From a bacterium (lineage in GTDB: Bacteria > JAUVQV01 > DATDCY01), in assembly GCA_036524115.1 (NCBI GenBank), contig DATDCY010000029.1, positions 1-10,687 on the forward strand: DNA of 10,687 nucleotides, in the 5' to 3' direction. Shown here piece by piece: positions 1 to 6,435 of this stretch (its first letter is position 1; every line of letters begins with the position of its first letter). The notes below the pieces were generated by a model that did not search any database, was not told the origin of the DNA, and saw nothing but the letters and a program-made list of their open reading frames with translations. The position numbers and the translations under genes were made by a program.

Positions 1-355
1 CATCGTCGACGACGACAGCGACACGCTCTCGCTCGTGCGCCATCTGCTGCCGGAGGCGCAGTACGAGGTGATCGAGGCGCACGACGCCTTTGCGGGCCTG
101 CGCGAGTTCTACTTCCGCACGCCGGACGTCGTCCTCGCCGACGCGCTGCTGCCGCTGATGAGCGGTCTGGACCTCTGCCGGGTGATCAAGTCCCACCCGG
201 AGCGCGGCCGCACGCCCGTCGTGATGCTCTCGGCCGCGGCGCAGGAGGAGGAGATCCGCAACGGCTACCAGGTCGGCGCCGACGCCTACCTCGTGAAGCC
301 GTTCAGCTCCCAGGACCTGCTCGACACGCTCCGGCGGATCGACGCGGGTCGCTGA
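1..355 (+). CDS. Response regulator receiver domain (5' partial)
   Basis: This is the C-terminal part of a two-component receiver protein. The reading frame is open to the left edge (codons start at base 2), so the gene begins outside the window and the GTG at 35 is an internal codon. Visible residues start with IVDDD, the first strand and acidic metal pocket of a receiver domain. The likely phosphorylated aspartate is in VVLADALLPLMSG. The conserved Ser/Thr is in VVMLSA and the conserved lysine in YLVKPF. The protein stops about ten residues after the last helix, so no DNA-binding output domain follows. It is either a stand-alone CheY/Spo0F-like regulator, whose start would lie a few codons upstream, or the terminal receiver of a hybrid kinase; the missing upstream sequence would decide. 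It converges on the Lon-like gene. The receiver assignment is firm; the partner kinase and role are unknown. Confidence 0.93.
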   Translation, partial: IVDDDSDTLSLVRHLLPEAQYEVIEAHDAFAGLREFYFRTPDVVLADALLPLMSGLDLCRVIKSHPERGRTPVVMLSAAAQEEEIRNGYQVGADAYLVKPFSSQDLLDTLRRIDAGR

Positions 356-387
356 CGCCGCTTCACAAGGCCGTATCTCGGCTCTCT

Positions 388-421
388 CCCCGTCGGGGGG
401 GGTGACAGCGGCGAAAGCCGC
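388..421. other. Two small GC-rich hairpins between convergent genes
   Basis: Two perfect short stem-loops lie just after the receiver gene. The first is CCCC-GTC-GGGG (388-398). The second is GCGGC-GAAA-GCCGC (408-421), a five-pair stem closed by a GAAA tetraloop of the GNRA type. Neither is followed by a T-run. They sit with the stronger hairpin at 428-446 in the 120-base space between convergent genes, so they may help end transcripts from either side. They could also be by-products of very high GC content. Confidence 0.4.
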
Positions 422-427
422 GCCATC

Positions 428-446
428 AGGGGGGCGCAGCCCCCCT
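428..446. terminator. Probable bidirectional terminator hairpin
   Basis: A perfect eight-pair stem, AGGGGGGC / GCCCCCCT, closes on a GCA loop. It lies between the stop of the receiver gene (355) and the stop of the Lon-like gene (476, minus strand), where a shared terminator is expected. It lacks a downstream T-run on both strands, so it is not a textbook intrinsic terminator. Position and stem strength are the only support. Confidence 0.5.
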
Positions 447-475
447 AGGGAAGCGCCGGCCGGATGCGAAGGGGT

Positions 476-2986
476 TCAGTGCCCACTGTCCGGCGCTGGA
501 GTGGGGTCGGGAGGCCTGGGCGGCGGCGGCTGCCCCGGCGCCGGAGGGGCTTCGGGGGGCCCGCCCTCCTTGTCATTCTCGCGCCGCCCCTTCTCGGCGC
601 CGAACTCCTTGAGACGGCGGGCCATGTCCAGCAGCGCGACGTCCACGATGCCGAGCGCCGTGCCCGCCTCGCCGGGCGCGCCGGCGGGCAGCCCGGTGAG
701 CATTTCGATCCCCTCCTCGATCGTCCGGACGGGGTAGATCGCGAACTGCCCGGCGCGGACGGCGGCGATGACCTCCGGGTGCAGGGCGAGGTTGCGCACG
801 TTGGCCGCGGGGATGAGCACGCCCTGGGTCCCGGTGAGGCCAATGCGCCGACAGGTGCGGAAGAAGCCCTCGATCTTCTCGTTGACGCCGCCGATGGCCT
901 GGACCTCGCCGCGCTGGTTCATCGAGCCGGTCACCGCAAGATCCTGGCGCAGCGGCAGGTTGCCGATGCGCGAGAGCAGCGCGTAGAGCTCGGTGGACGA
1001 CGCGCTGTCGCCGTCGACGCCGCCGTAGGTCTGCTCGAAGGCCAGGCTCGCCGAGAACGACAGCGGCTTGTCCTGCCCGAAGCGGTTGCGCAGGAACCCC
1101 GCGAGGATGAGCACGCCCTTGTCGTGCGTGCTCCCCGAGAGGCGCGCCTCGCGCTCGATGTTGACGACCCCCGCGCTGCCGAGCGAGACGCTCGCGGTCA
1201 GGCGCGAGGGACGCCCGAACATGCGGGTGCCGTACATGAGCACCGAGAGGCCGTTGATCTGCCCGACGGCCCTGCCCTCGACGTCGATGAGCACGGTGCC
1301 CTGCTTCATCAGCTCGCGGCCGCGCTCCTCGTACCAGTCGGCGCGGAACGCCCGCCGCTCGAGCGCCTCGAGAACGGCGGGGGCGTCGACGAGCACCGCC
1401 CCGCGCTCCTCGGCAACGACCGAGGCCTCTCGCGCGAGATCGTCGGCCTCCTCCAGGTACGCGCTGACGCGGTCGCGGTCGCCGGAGGCGCGCACGCCGT
1501 AGCGCAGCACCTCGGCCACCGCCTCGCGGGTGAAGTGGTGCAGCCCCTCGGCGCGCACGGTGCGCGCCACGCGCAGCGCGTAGGCGCGCTCGGCGCCCTC
1601 GGAGCGGCACTCCTCGGGGACGAAGTCCGCGAGCAGGCGGAAGACCTCCGGGAACTCCGGGTCGTAGGCCGAGAGCAGGCTGAAGACCTGCCGGCTGCCG
1701 GTGACGAACAGCCTCACGTCGACCGCGACCGGCTCCGGCGTCATCCCCGAGACGGAGAGGAAGCCGAAGGGGTTGAAGCTCTCGATCTCGAGCCGCCCGG
1801 ACTTGAGCACGCGCTTGAGCGGCTTCCAGACCAGCGGCTCGGTGAGCGCGTCGTCGAGGTTGAAGACCAGGAAGCCGCCGGCCGCCCGCAGCAGCGCCCC
1901 CGCCTTGATGCGCGTGAAGTTCGTGACCAGCTTGCCCGTCTGGTCGATGACCCGCTCGATCTTGCCGAAGATGTTCTGGTAGGTCGGCACGTCCTCGACC
2001 ACGATCGGGGCCCCCGCGGCGCCCGCGTTGTCCACGAGCAGGTTCACCTGGTAGGGCACGAAGCGGTCGCGCGGCGAGGGCACCGGGAACGGGAAGGGCA
2101 GCGCCTGCGGGCGCTCCTCCTCCTGGAAGTCGTCGAGGTTCGCGAGGATGTTCTGCTGCACCCGGGCCAGGTGCCGGCGCACCGCCTCGTGCGGGTGCGC
2201 GGCGGCGATCGCGGCGACCAGCGGCTCGACCAGCTCGGTGGCGAAGCGGCGCACCGCCGCCTCGACGTCCTCCCGCACCTTGCGCGCGATCTCCTGCTGC
2301 GCCTTGATGAAATCCCGCGCCAGCCGCTGGATCTCCTCGCGGCCGTCCGCGAGCATCTTGCGGTGCTCCTCGGGCAGCGCCTCGTACTCCTCGGGGTTCT
2401 CGACCGGCTCGCCGTCGGGCTTGAGCGGGATGAAGACCAGGTGCCCGTCGCCCGTCATGCGCACGAGCACGCTCTTGTCCTTCGCGGCCGCCTGGAAGCG
2501 CTCGAACAGCTCCTTGACCTGCCGGTCGTAGGCCGCCGTGATCTGCTCCTTCTCGCGCTCGAAGCCCTCCTTCTTGAGCGCCTCGGGGATGCGCCGGCGC
2601 AGCTGCTCGATCAGATCGTCCATCGCGCGGCGCAGCTCGCGCCCCTCGCCGGCCGGCACGGTCATCACAAGCGGGCGGTCGGGGTCGTCGAAGTTGTTCA
2701 CGTACAGGATGTCCGGCGGCACCGGGAGCTTGCCGGCCTCGCGCGCGACCAGATCGTGCACGCGCGCCTCGCGGCCGGCGCCCTCGAGTCCCGCGACGAA
2801 CACATTGTAACCGGGGGTGCGCAGCCGCACGCCGAGCCGCAACGCCGCGAGCGCGCGCTCCGCGCCGAGCGGCGCCGGCTCGCCGGTGAGCTCCTCCGTG
2901 CTCTGGAAGCCCAGCTGCGCCAGGTCGATCCGGGGCGTGAGGTCCTCCGGGGCCAGCGGGCGGACGCCGGGACCCGTCGCGCTCAT
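476..2986 (-). CDS. Lon-like ATP-dependent protease (AAA_32 / LonB-like family)
   Basis: An 836-residue cytoplasmic Ser-Lys protease of the Lon-like type with an N-terminal AAA_32-type region, not classical LonA (no LonA N-terminal domain). The proteolytic domain is about residues 570-765. The nucleophile is Ser661 in VDGDSASS and the base Lys704 in IGGVNEKIEGF, 43 residues apart as in E. coli Lon (Ser679/Lys722). The expected P-loop (NVFVAGLEGAGRE, 61-73) is degenerate: Arg replaces the Walker A Lys and Glu the Ser/Thr. A Walker-B-like stretch GGFLVFNLDD is at 370-379. A charged helical insertion (about 115-290) probably forms a coiled coil. The tail (809-831) is Pro-rich. The ATG start overlaps the Hsp20 stop as ATGA and has GGAGG (complement of 2993-2997) six bases upstream. 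Likely role: degrading unfolded proteins delivered by the neighbouring Hsp20. Family assignment is strong; ATP dependence is uncertain. Confidence 0.93.
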   Translation of the reverse strand: MSATGPGVRPLAPEDLTPRIDLAQLGFQSTEELTGEPAPLGAERALAALRLGVRLRTPGYNVFVAGLEGAGREARVHDLVAREAGKLPVPPDILYVNNFDDPDRPLVMTVPAGEGRELRRAMDDLIEQLRRRIPEALKKEGFEREKEQITAAYDRQVKELFERFQAAAKDKSVLVRMTGDGHLVFIPLKPDGEPVENPEEYEALPEEHRKMLADGREEIQRLARDFIKAQQEIARKVREDVEAAVRRFATELVEPLVAAIAAAHPHEAVRRHLARVQQNILANLDDFQEEERPQALPFPFPVPSPRDRFVPYQVNLLVDNAGAAGAPIVVEDVPTYQNIFGKIERVIDQTGKLVTNFTRIKAGALLRAAGGFLVFNLDDALTEPLVWKPLKRVLKSGRLEIESFNPFGFLSVSGMTPEPVAVDVRLFVTGSRQVFSLLSAYDPEFPEVFRLLADFVPEECRSEGAERAYALRVARTVRAEGLHHFTREAVAEVLRYGVRASGDRDRVSAYLEEADDLAREASVVAEERGAVLVDAPAVLEALERRAFRADWYEERGRELMKQGTVLIDVEGRAVGQINGLSVLMYGTRMFGRPSRLTASVSLGSAGVVNIEREARLSGSTHDKGVLILAGFLRNRFGQDKPLSFSASLAFEQTYGGVDGDSASSTELYALLSRIGNLPLRQDLAVTGSMNQRGEVQAIGGVNEKIEGFFRTCRRIGLTGTQGVLIPAANVRNLALHPEVIAAVRAGQFAIYPVRTIEEGIEMLTGLPAGAPGEAGTALGIVDVALLDMARRLKEFGAEKGRRENDKEGGPPEAPPAPGQPPPPRPPDPTPAPDSGH

Positions 2987-3390
2987 CGCCGGCCTCCGCG
3001 GCGCGGCAGCTCGATGCGCAGGATCCCCTCGTGCAGCGCCGCCGCGATGCGCCCCTCGTCCACTTCGTCGGGCAGTTCGAGGCTCCGGCTGAACGACCCC
3101 GACCAGCGCTCCCGCAGCCGCACGTTCGGGTGCCCGTGCTCGCGGACGACCTCGCGCCGGCCGGTGACGACGAGCCGGCGCCCGGCCACCGTGATCTTCA
3201 GATCCTCGAGCCGCACGCCCGGCACGTCCATCTCGATGACGTAGCGGCCGGGCTCCTCGATCAGATCGAGCGTCGGCGACCAGCGCGCGACGCCGGGCCG
3301 CGCGGGGACCGACCGCAGGACCTCGCCGAAGATCGAATCGACCTCCCTGCGCAGGAAGGGGAACCTGAAGCTCTCGTCGTGCGATGTCAT
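2983..3390 (-). CDS. Small heat-shock protein, Hsp20 / alpha-crystallin family
   Basis: A 135-residue ATP-independent holdase that binds unfolding proteins in the cytoplasm. The alpha-crystallin domain spans about residues 36-130. Family marks are MDVPGVRLEDLKI (54-66), RERWSGSFSRSLELP (93-107) and the closing AALHEGILRIELP (117-129). I chose the ATG at 3390 because it has GGAGAA eight bases upstream, lies just downstream of a plausible promoter, and gives a normal-length N-terminal arm (about 35 residues). The open frame runs further upstream, but that part has no Hsp20 character. The protein ends six residues after the last LP, so the C-terminal I-x-I/V motif that usually docks subunits into oligomers is absent. 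It is the first gene of an operon with the Lon-like protease; the ATGA overlap points to translational coupling. Confidence 0.93.
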   Translation of the reverse strand: MTSHDESFRFPFLRREVDSIFGEVLRSVPARPGVARWSPTLDLIEEPGRYVIEMDVPGVRLEDLKITVAGRRLVVTGRREVVREHGHPNVRLRERWSGSFSRSLELPDEVDEGRIAAALHEGILRIELPRRGGRR

Positions 3391-3395
3391 GCGCG

Positions 3396-3401
3396 TTCTC
3401 C
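3396..3401 (-). promoter_or_regulatory. Ribosome binding site of hsp20
   Basis: Read on the minus strand this is GGAGAA, with the ATG at 3390 following after five bases. It decides the start of the Hsp20 gene against the longer open frame that extends upstream through the promoter region. Confidence 0.7.
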
Positions 3402-3427
3402 GGGGATCATGGTGACCGTTGTGCACA

Positions 3428-3457
3428 AATATAGGCCCCGCAGCCCGCGCCGTGCAA
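3428..3457 (-). promoter_or_regulatory. Probable promoter of the hsp20-lon-like operon
   Basis: On the minus strand, TTGCAC (3457-3452) and TATATT (3433-3428) are separated by 18 bases, a reasonable sigma-70-type arrangement. Transcription would start about 30-35 bases upstream of the hsp20 ATG. The A/T-rich -10 stands out in a very GC-rich setting. Heat-shock genes often use an alternative sigma factor (sigma-32) or a CIRCE/HrcA operator. I see no CIRCE-like inverted repeat here, and the match to a CCCCAT-type sigma-32 -10 box is poor. Confidence 0.55.
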
Positions 3458-3473
3458 CCAGGCGCAGGCTGCG

Positions 3474-3502
3474 TTGACAAGTGCCGCCCCCCGCCGGAGA
3501 AT
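3474..3502 (+). promoter_or_regulatory. Probable promoter of the secreted-protein operon
   Basis: A perfect -35 box TTGACA (3474-3479) is followed after 17 bases by GAGAAT (3497-3502), which matches four of six bases of TATAAT. The start would be near 3509, giving a leader of about 100 bases before the ATG at 3609. The promoter is back to back with that of hsp20: the two -35 boxes are only 16 bases apart, so the two units may compete or be co-regulated. Confidence 0.6.
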
Positions 3503-3510
3503 CTTCTCCG
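3495..3510. promoter_or_regulatory. Palindrome over the -10 box: possible operator
   Basis: CGGAGAA-TC-TTCTCCG is a perfect inverted repeat with seven-base arms. It covers the proposed -10 (3497-3502) and the expected transcription start of the secreted-protein operon. This is where a dimeric repressor would bind. No regulator gene lies next to it in this window, and the fit to a known operator class is not evident. Confidence 0.4.
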
Positions 3511-3543
3511 ACAGGGCGGGTCGCCTTTGCGGGACTCCCCCGA

Positions 3544-3570
3544 GGGCACGGGAGCGCGGCAGGAGTGCCC
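3544..3570 (+). other. Possible stem-loop in the mRNA leader
   Basis: GGGCAC (3544-3549) pairs perfectly with GTGCCC (3565-3570) around a 15-base loop, inside the leader of the NHL-repeat gene. An alternative stem, CTCCC (about 3534-3538) with GGGAG (3550-3554), cannot form at the same time. It does not cover the ribosome binding site. I recognise no known riboswitch, and high GC content makes such pairings common. Confidence 0.25.
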
Positions 3571-3608
3571 GACATCGCCGCCGCGACGCACCAACGAAAG
3601 GATGGCCG

Positions 3609-6404
3609 ATGAATCTCGGGAAGGTCTTCCGCGTGATCAGCATCGCTACGGTCCTCGCCTGCCTGTGGCGACCCGTCGCGCAGGCGGCCGGGCTGCTCGG
3701 CGCCGGGAGCGCCGACGCGGCCGCTGCAAGAGTGACGGTCGTCCCGGTGGACGTCGGCGTCGTTTCTGCGCCGGCCGATCCGCTGGCGCTGGGACTGGCG
3801 CCGAACCCGGCTGACCTGCCGGCGCCGGAGGCCGCTCCCATCGCCGCTCCCGAGGCGGGGGGCGCGTACTCCTCGCTGAGCCGCACGCTCCATGCGACCG
3901 GTGCCGTGTCCTTCTCGCTGCCGTATCGCGTCAGCGCTGACGCCGGCGGCAACGTCTTCGTCAGCGACATCACCGCGAACAAGGTCTTCATGGTCAGCAA
4001 CGACGGTTTTGCCGTCCGCGCCTTCGGGACCGGCAGGACGGGCAAGGCCCTGGGCGACGTCCCTGGTCCCGAGGGTGCGGCCGTGATCGGCGACAGCCTC
4101 TTCGTCGCCAGCTACTACAACCAGAACATCACCCGTTTTCAAGTGAGCACCGGAGCTGCCATCGACTCATTCGCCATTCCGGGCGCGGCGGGTCCCCCGT
4201 TCGGGCTCACCGCAGGCCCGGACGCGAAGCTGTACGTCACCCAATACTCCCCGCCGACGAACTGCGCGGTCAAGGCGATCGATCCGGCCACCGGCGCGCT
4301 CGTGACGAGCTTCGGCAGCGGGGGCGTGGTCGGGGGAGCGTGCGGCGCCTCGACGTCTCCCCTCCAGTTCAACTGGCCGAAGGAAGCGGCTTTCGACGCG
4401 ACGGGCAACATCTACGTCACGGACGCCAACAACAACAGGATCGTGCGGATGACGAGTGCCGGCGCCTTCGACCGGACCTACCCCGTCAGCGGGCCGGACG
4501 GCCTGGCGATCGATCGCGCCAACACCGTCTTCGTGGTCGACCGCGCGAACGGGGGCGTCCGGCACCTCGACAGCGAAGGCGCCGTCCTGGGAACCTACTA
4601 CGCCAGCTACACCAAGGTGCCGCGCGCGGGGAACTTCTCGTCTGCCGGCGACCTCGCCGTCGTGGACGTGCCGAACGCGCAGCCCGTCGTCTGGGTGTCC
4701 AACGTCGACTCGGGCGCGCCGTACGTGACCCGGTTCGAGACGACCTCCGTCCCGCTCAGCCACAACTTCCAGCAGAAGTGGGGAACGCCCGGCAGCGGGA
4801 ACGGCCAGTTCGCCCAGCCCTATGGTGTGGCCGTGGACAGTGCCGAGAACGTCTATGTCACCGACTTCAGCAACAACCGCGTCCAGAAGTTCGACAAGTA
4901 TGGCGCCTGGCTTGCCTCCTGGGGGACTCCCGGCTCGGGCGACGGGCAGTTCAACGGACCGTGGGGCATCGCCGTCGATGCGCGCGATCGGGTGTTCGTC
5001 GCCGATGCCAACAACCACCGGATCCAGATCTTCGACACGAGCGGCGCCTTTCTCGACACGCTCGGATCCGGCGGGACACAGGGCGGCCAGTTCACCCTCC
5101 CCGCCGGGATAGCGATCGATCGCCTCGGCTACCTGTACGTGGCCGAGTTCGGCGCGAACAACCGCATCCAGGTCTTCTCGCCCAGTTCTTCCCCGGACGG
5201 CTTCGTCACCTACGCGTCCTGGGGGGGCACGGGGACCGCCAACGGACAGTTCTCCTCGCCGATCGGCATCGCCGTCGACAGCGCGCAGGGACTGACCTAC
5301 AACGTCGACTACCTTGGCAGGCGCCTGCAGGTCTGGACCTGGGACGGGGTGTATGTCGCGAACATCACCCCGAGCGGGCTGTGCGTGCTCACCGCTCCCG
5401 GCGGCGTCTGGCTTGATCCGCGCGGCACCATCTACATCTCAGATTGGGGCGCGAGCAACATCAAGCAGGTCGACCAGAACGGGAACTGCATCGGCGTGAT
5501 CGGCTCGACGGGCAGCGGCGATCTTCAGTTCAGCAGTCCCAGTGCCGGGGCGATCTCGCCCAGGAGCGGACAGATTCTGGTCCCCGATGTCGGCAACGAC
5601 CGCGTGCAGCGCCTCGGCTCCCCCAACCCGCGCAACGACACCGTCGCCGTCTTCCGCCCGGGCACGGGCACGTTCTACTTCCGCAACTCGAACACGACCG
5701 GCTACGCGGACTTCAGGGCAGCCTTCGGCAACGCCGCGGCCCCCGCCCGTGACGTGCCCGTCGTCGGGGACTGGAACGGCGACGGGATAGCCACCATCGG
5801 CGTCTTCCGCAGTTCCACCGGCGAGTTCCGGCTGCGCGACGCGAACCTGCCGGGCGCCCCGCACTTCAGCTTCGCCTTCGGCCACCCGGGCGACCGGCCC
5901 GTCGTCGGCGACTGGGACGGCGACGGCAAGGACGGCGTCGGCGTCTACCAGCCGTCCACGGGCACCCTCTACCTGCGCAACACCCTGGCGAGCGGCCCGG
6001 CGGACTACGCGGTGTTGCTGGGGTCCGCCACCGACATCCCGGTGGCCGGGGACTGGAACGGCGACGGCCAGTTCAGCCCGGGAGTCTACCTGCCGGCAGA
6101 GGGCCGCTTCCACCTGACCGACAAGGTCGCGTCGGGGGTTGTCGGCTTCGACTACGACGTGGCCTTCGGGGCTGCGGGCGACCAGCCGTTCACGGGGGAT
6201 TGGGTAAACCAGGGATCGACGGGGCTCGGGCTCATCCGCTCGTCGACCGGCTACCTCCTCCTGATGAACGGCCTCACGGGCACGACGCCGGATGCCAGCA
6301 TCTTCTACGGGGTCAGCGGCGACATCGGGCTGGGCGGGACCTGGGGGCCGCCGCCGGCTGCAAGCACCGCCGCGACCATCTACCTGCCCCTGGTGCGGAA
6401 CTGA
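3609..6404 (+). CDS. Secreted NHL beta-propeller protein with FG-GAP/VCBS-like repeats
   Basis: A 931-residue exported protein of unknown ligand. The chosen ATG has AAGGA six bases upstream and opens a signal peptide (MNLGKVFRVISIATVLACLW, likely cut after AQA at 24-26). Residues 28-85 are Ala/Pro-rich. Six-bladed-propeller sequence follows: weaker repeats at about 95-330, four clear NHL repeats at 387-577 (for example GVAVDSAENVYVTDFSNNR) and weaker ones to about 670. Residues 676-916 hold about five 47-residue repeats with a DWNGDG-type calcium loop. The last residues are IYLPLVRN. Mature cysteines are Cys219/245 and Cys592/627, which could form two disulfides. NHL propellers usually bind proteins, polysaccharides or RNA; the FG-GAP-like part suggests calcium-dependent adhesion. 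No transmembrane helix or LPXTG signal is visible. The next gene starts 31 bases downstream, so the two are probably co-transcribed. Confidence 0.88.
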   Translation: MNLGKVFRVISIATVLACLWRPVAQAAGLLGAGSADAAAARVTVVPVDVGVVSAPADPLALGLAPNPADLPAPEAAPIAAPEAGGAYSSLSRTLHATGAVSFSLPYRVSADAGGNVFVSDITANKVFMVSNDGFAVRAFGTGRTGKALGDVPGPEGAAVIGDSLFVASYYNQNITRFQVSTGAAIDSFAIPGAAGPPFGLTAGPDAKLYVTQYSPPTNCAVKAIDPATGALVTSFGSGGVVGGACGASTSPLQFNWPKEAAFDATGNIYVTDANNNRIVRMTSAGAFDRTYPVSGPDGLAIDRANTVFVVDRANGGVRHLDSEGAVLGTYYASYTKVPRAGNFSSAGDLAVVDVPNAQPVVWVSNVDSGAPYVTRFETTSVPLSHNFQQKWGTPGSGNGQFAQPYGVAVDSAENVYVTDFSNNRVQKFDKYGAWLASWGTPGSGDGQFNGPWGIAVDARDRVFVADANNHRIQIFDTSGAFLDTLGSGGTQGGQFTLPAGIAIDRLGYLYVAEFGANNRIQVFSPSSSPDGFVTYASWGGTGTANGQFSSPIGIAVDSAQGLTYNVDYLGRRLQVWTWDGVYVANITPSGLCVLTAPGGVWLDPRGTIYISDWGASNIKQVDQNGNCIGVIGSTGSGDLQFSSPSAGAISPRSGQILVPDVGNDRVQRLGSPNPRNDTVAVFRPGTGTFYFRNSNTTGYADFRAAFGNAAAPARDVPVVGDWNGDGIATIGVFRSSTGEFRLRDANLPGAPHFSFAFGHPGDRPVVGDWDGDGKDGVGVYQPSTGTLYLRNTLASGPADYAVLLGSATDIPVAGDWNGDGQFSPGVYLPAEGRFHLTDKVASGVVGFDYDVAFGAAGDQPFTGDWVNQGSTGLGLIRSSTGYLLLMNGLTGTTPDASIFYGVSGDIGLGGTWGPPPAASTAATIYLPLVRN
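4767..5339 (+). repeat. Four clear NHL repeats within the propeller gene
   Basis: Four protein-level repeats of about 45-50 residues (residues 387-431, 433-479, 480-525, 534-577). Each has a W/L-G-(T/S)-x-G-x-x-x-GQF segment, then P-x-GIAVD, then a Y/F-V-x-D segment, then NNR-(I/V)-Q-x-F. These are hallmark positions of NHL propeller blades. The DNA copies have diverged, so this is old duplication and not recent expansion. Confidence 0.9.
5634..6356 (+). repeat. Five FG-GAP/VCBS-like repeats with decaying Ca-binding loops
   Basis: Units of about 47 residues cover residues 676-916. Each runs (I/V)GV(F/Y)-R/Q-P/S-STG-(T/E)-(F/L)-x-LR-(N/D), then an A-F-G segment, then D-x-PV-x-GDW. The acidic loop reads DWNGDG at 721-726, DWDGDG at 768-773 and DWNGDG at 815-820. 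It is then lost: DWVNQG at 864-869 and TWGPPP at 911-916. Three loops therefore look able to bind calcium and two do not. Confidence 0.82.
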
Positions 6405-6435
6405 CATGGCACCGCGCGTCCAAAGGAGATCAGCG

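Noticed and set aside
356-475. A riboswitch or small RNA in the convergent spacer, suggested by the GAAA tetraloop hairpin.
   Set aside because: No conserved core of a riboswitch class that I know can be matched, and the location downstream of both genes argues for termination.
464-3244. A 926-codon open frame on the plus strand opposite the Lon-like and Hsp20 genes.
   Set aside because: Its product is an Arg/Leu/Glu/His-rich string with no domain logic. The opposite strand encodes a complete protease and Hsp20 with conserved motifs. Long antisense frames are expected in DNA this rich in GC.
3391-3594. A 68-codon N-terminal extension of Hsp20.
   Set aside because: It would place the proposed promoter and ribosome binding site inside the coding region, and the added residues have no Hsp20 character.
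3474-3608. A 45-codon upstream extension of the NHL-repeat protein.
   Set aside because: It would start at the TTG of the proposed -35 box. The ATG at 3609 has a good ribosome binding site and opens a proper signal peptide.
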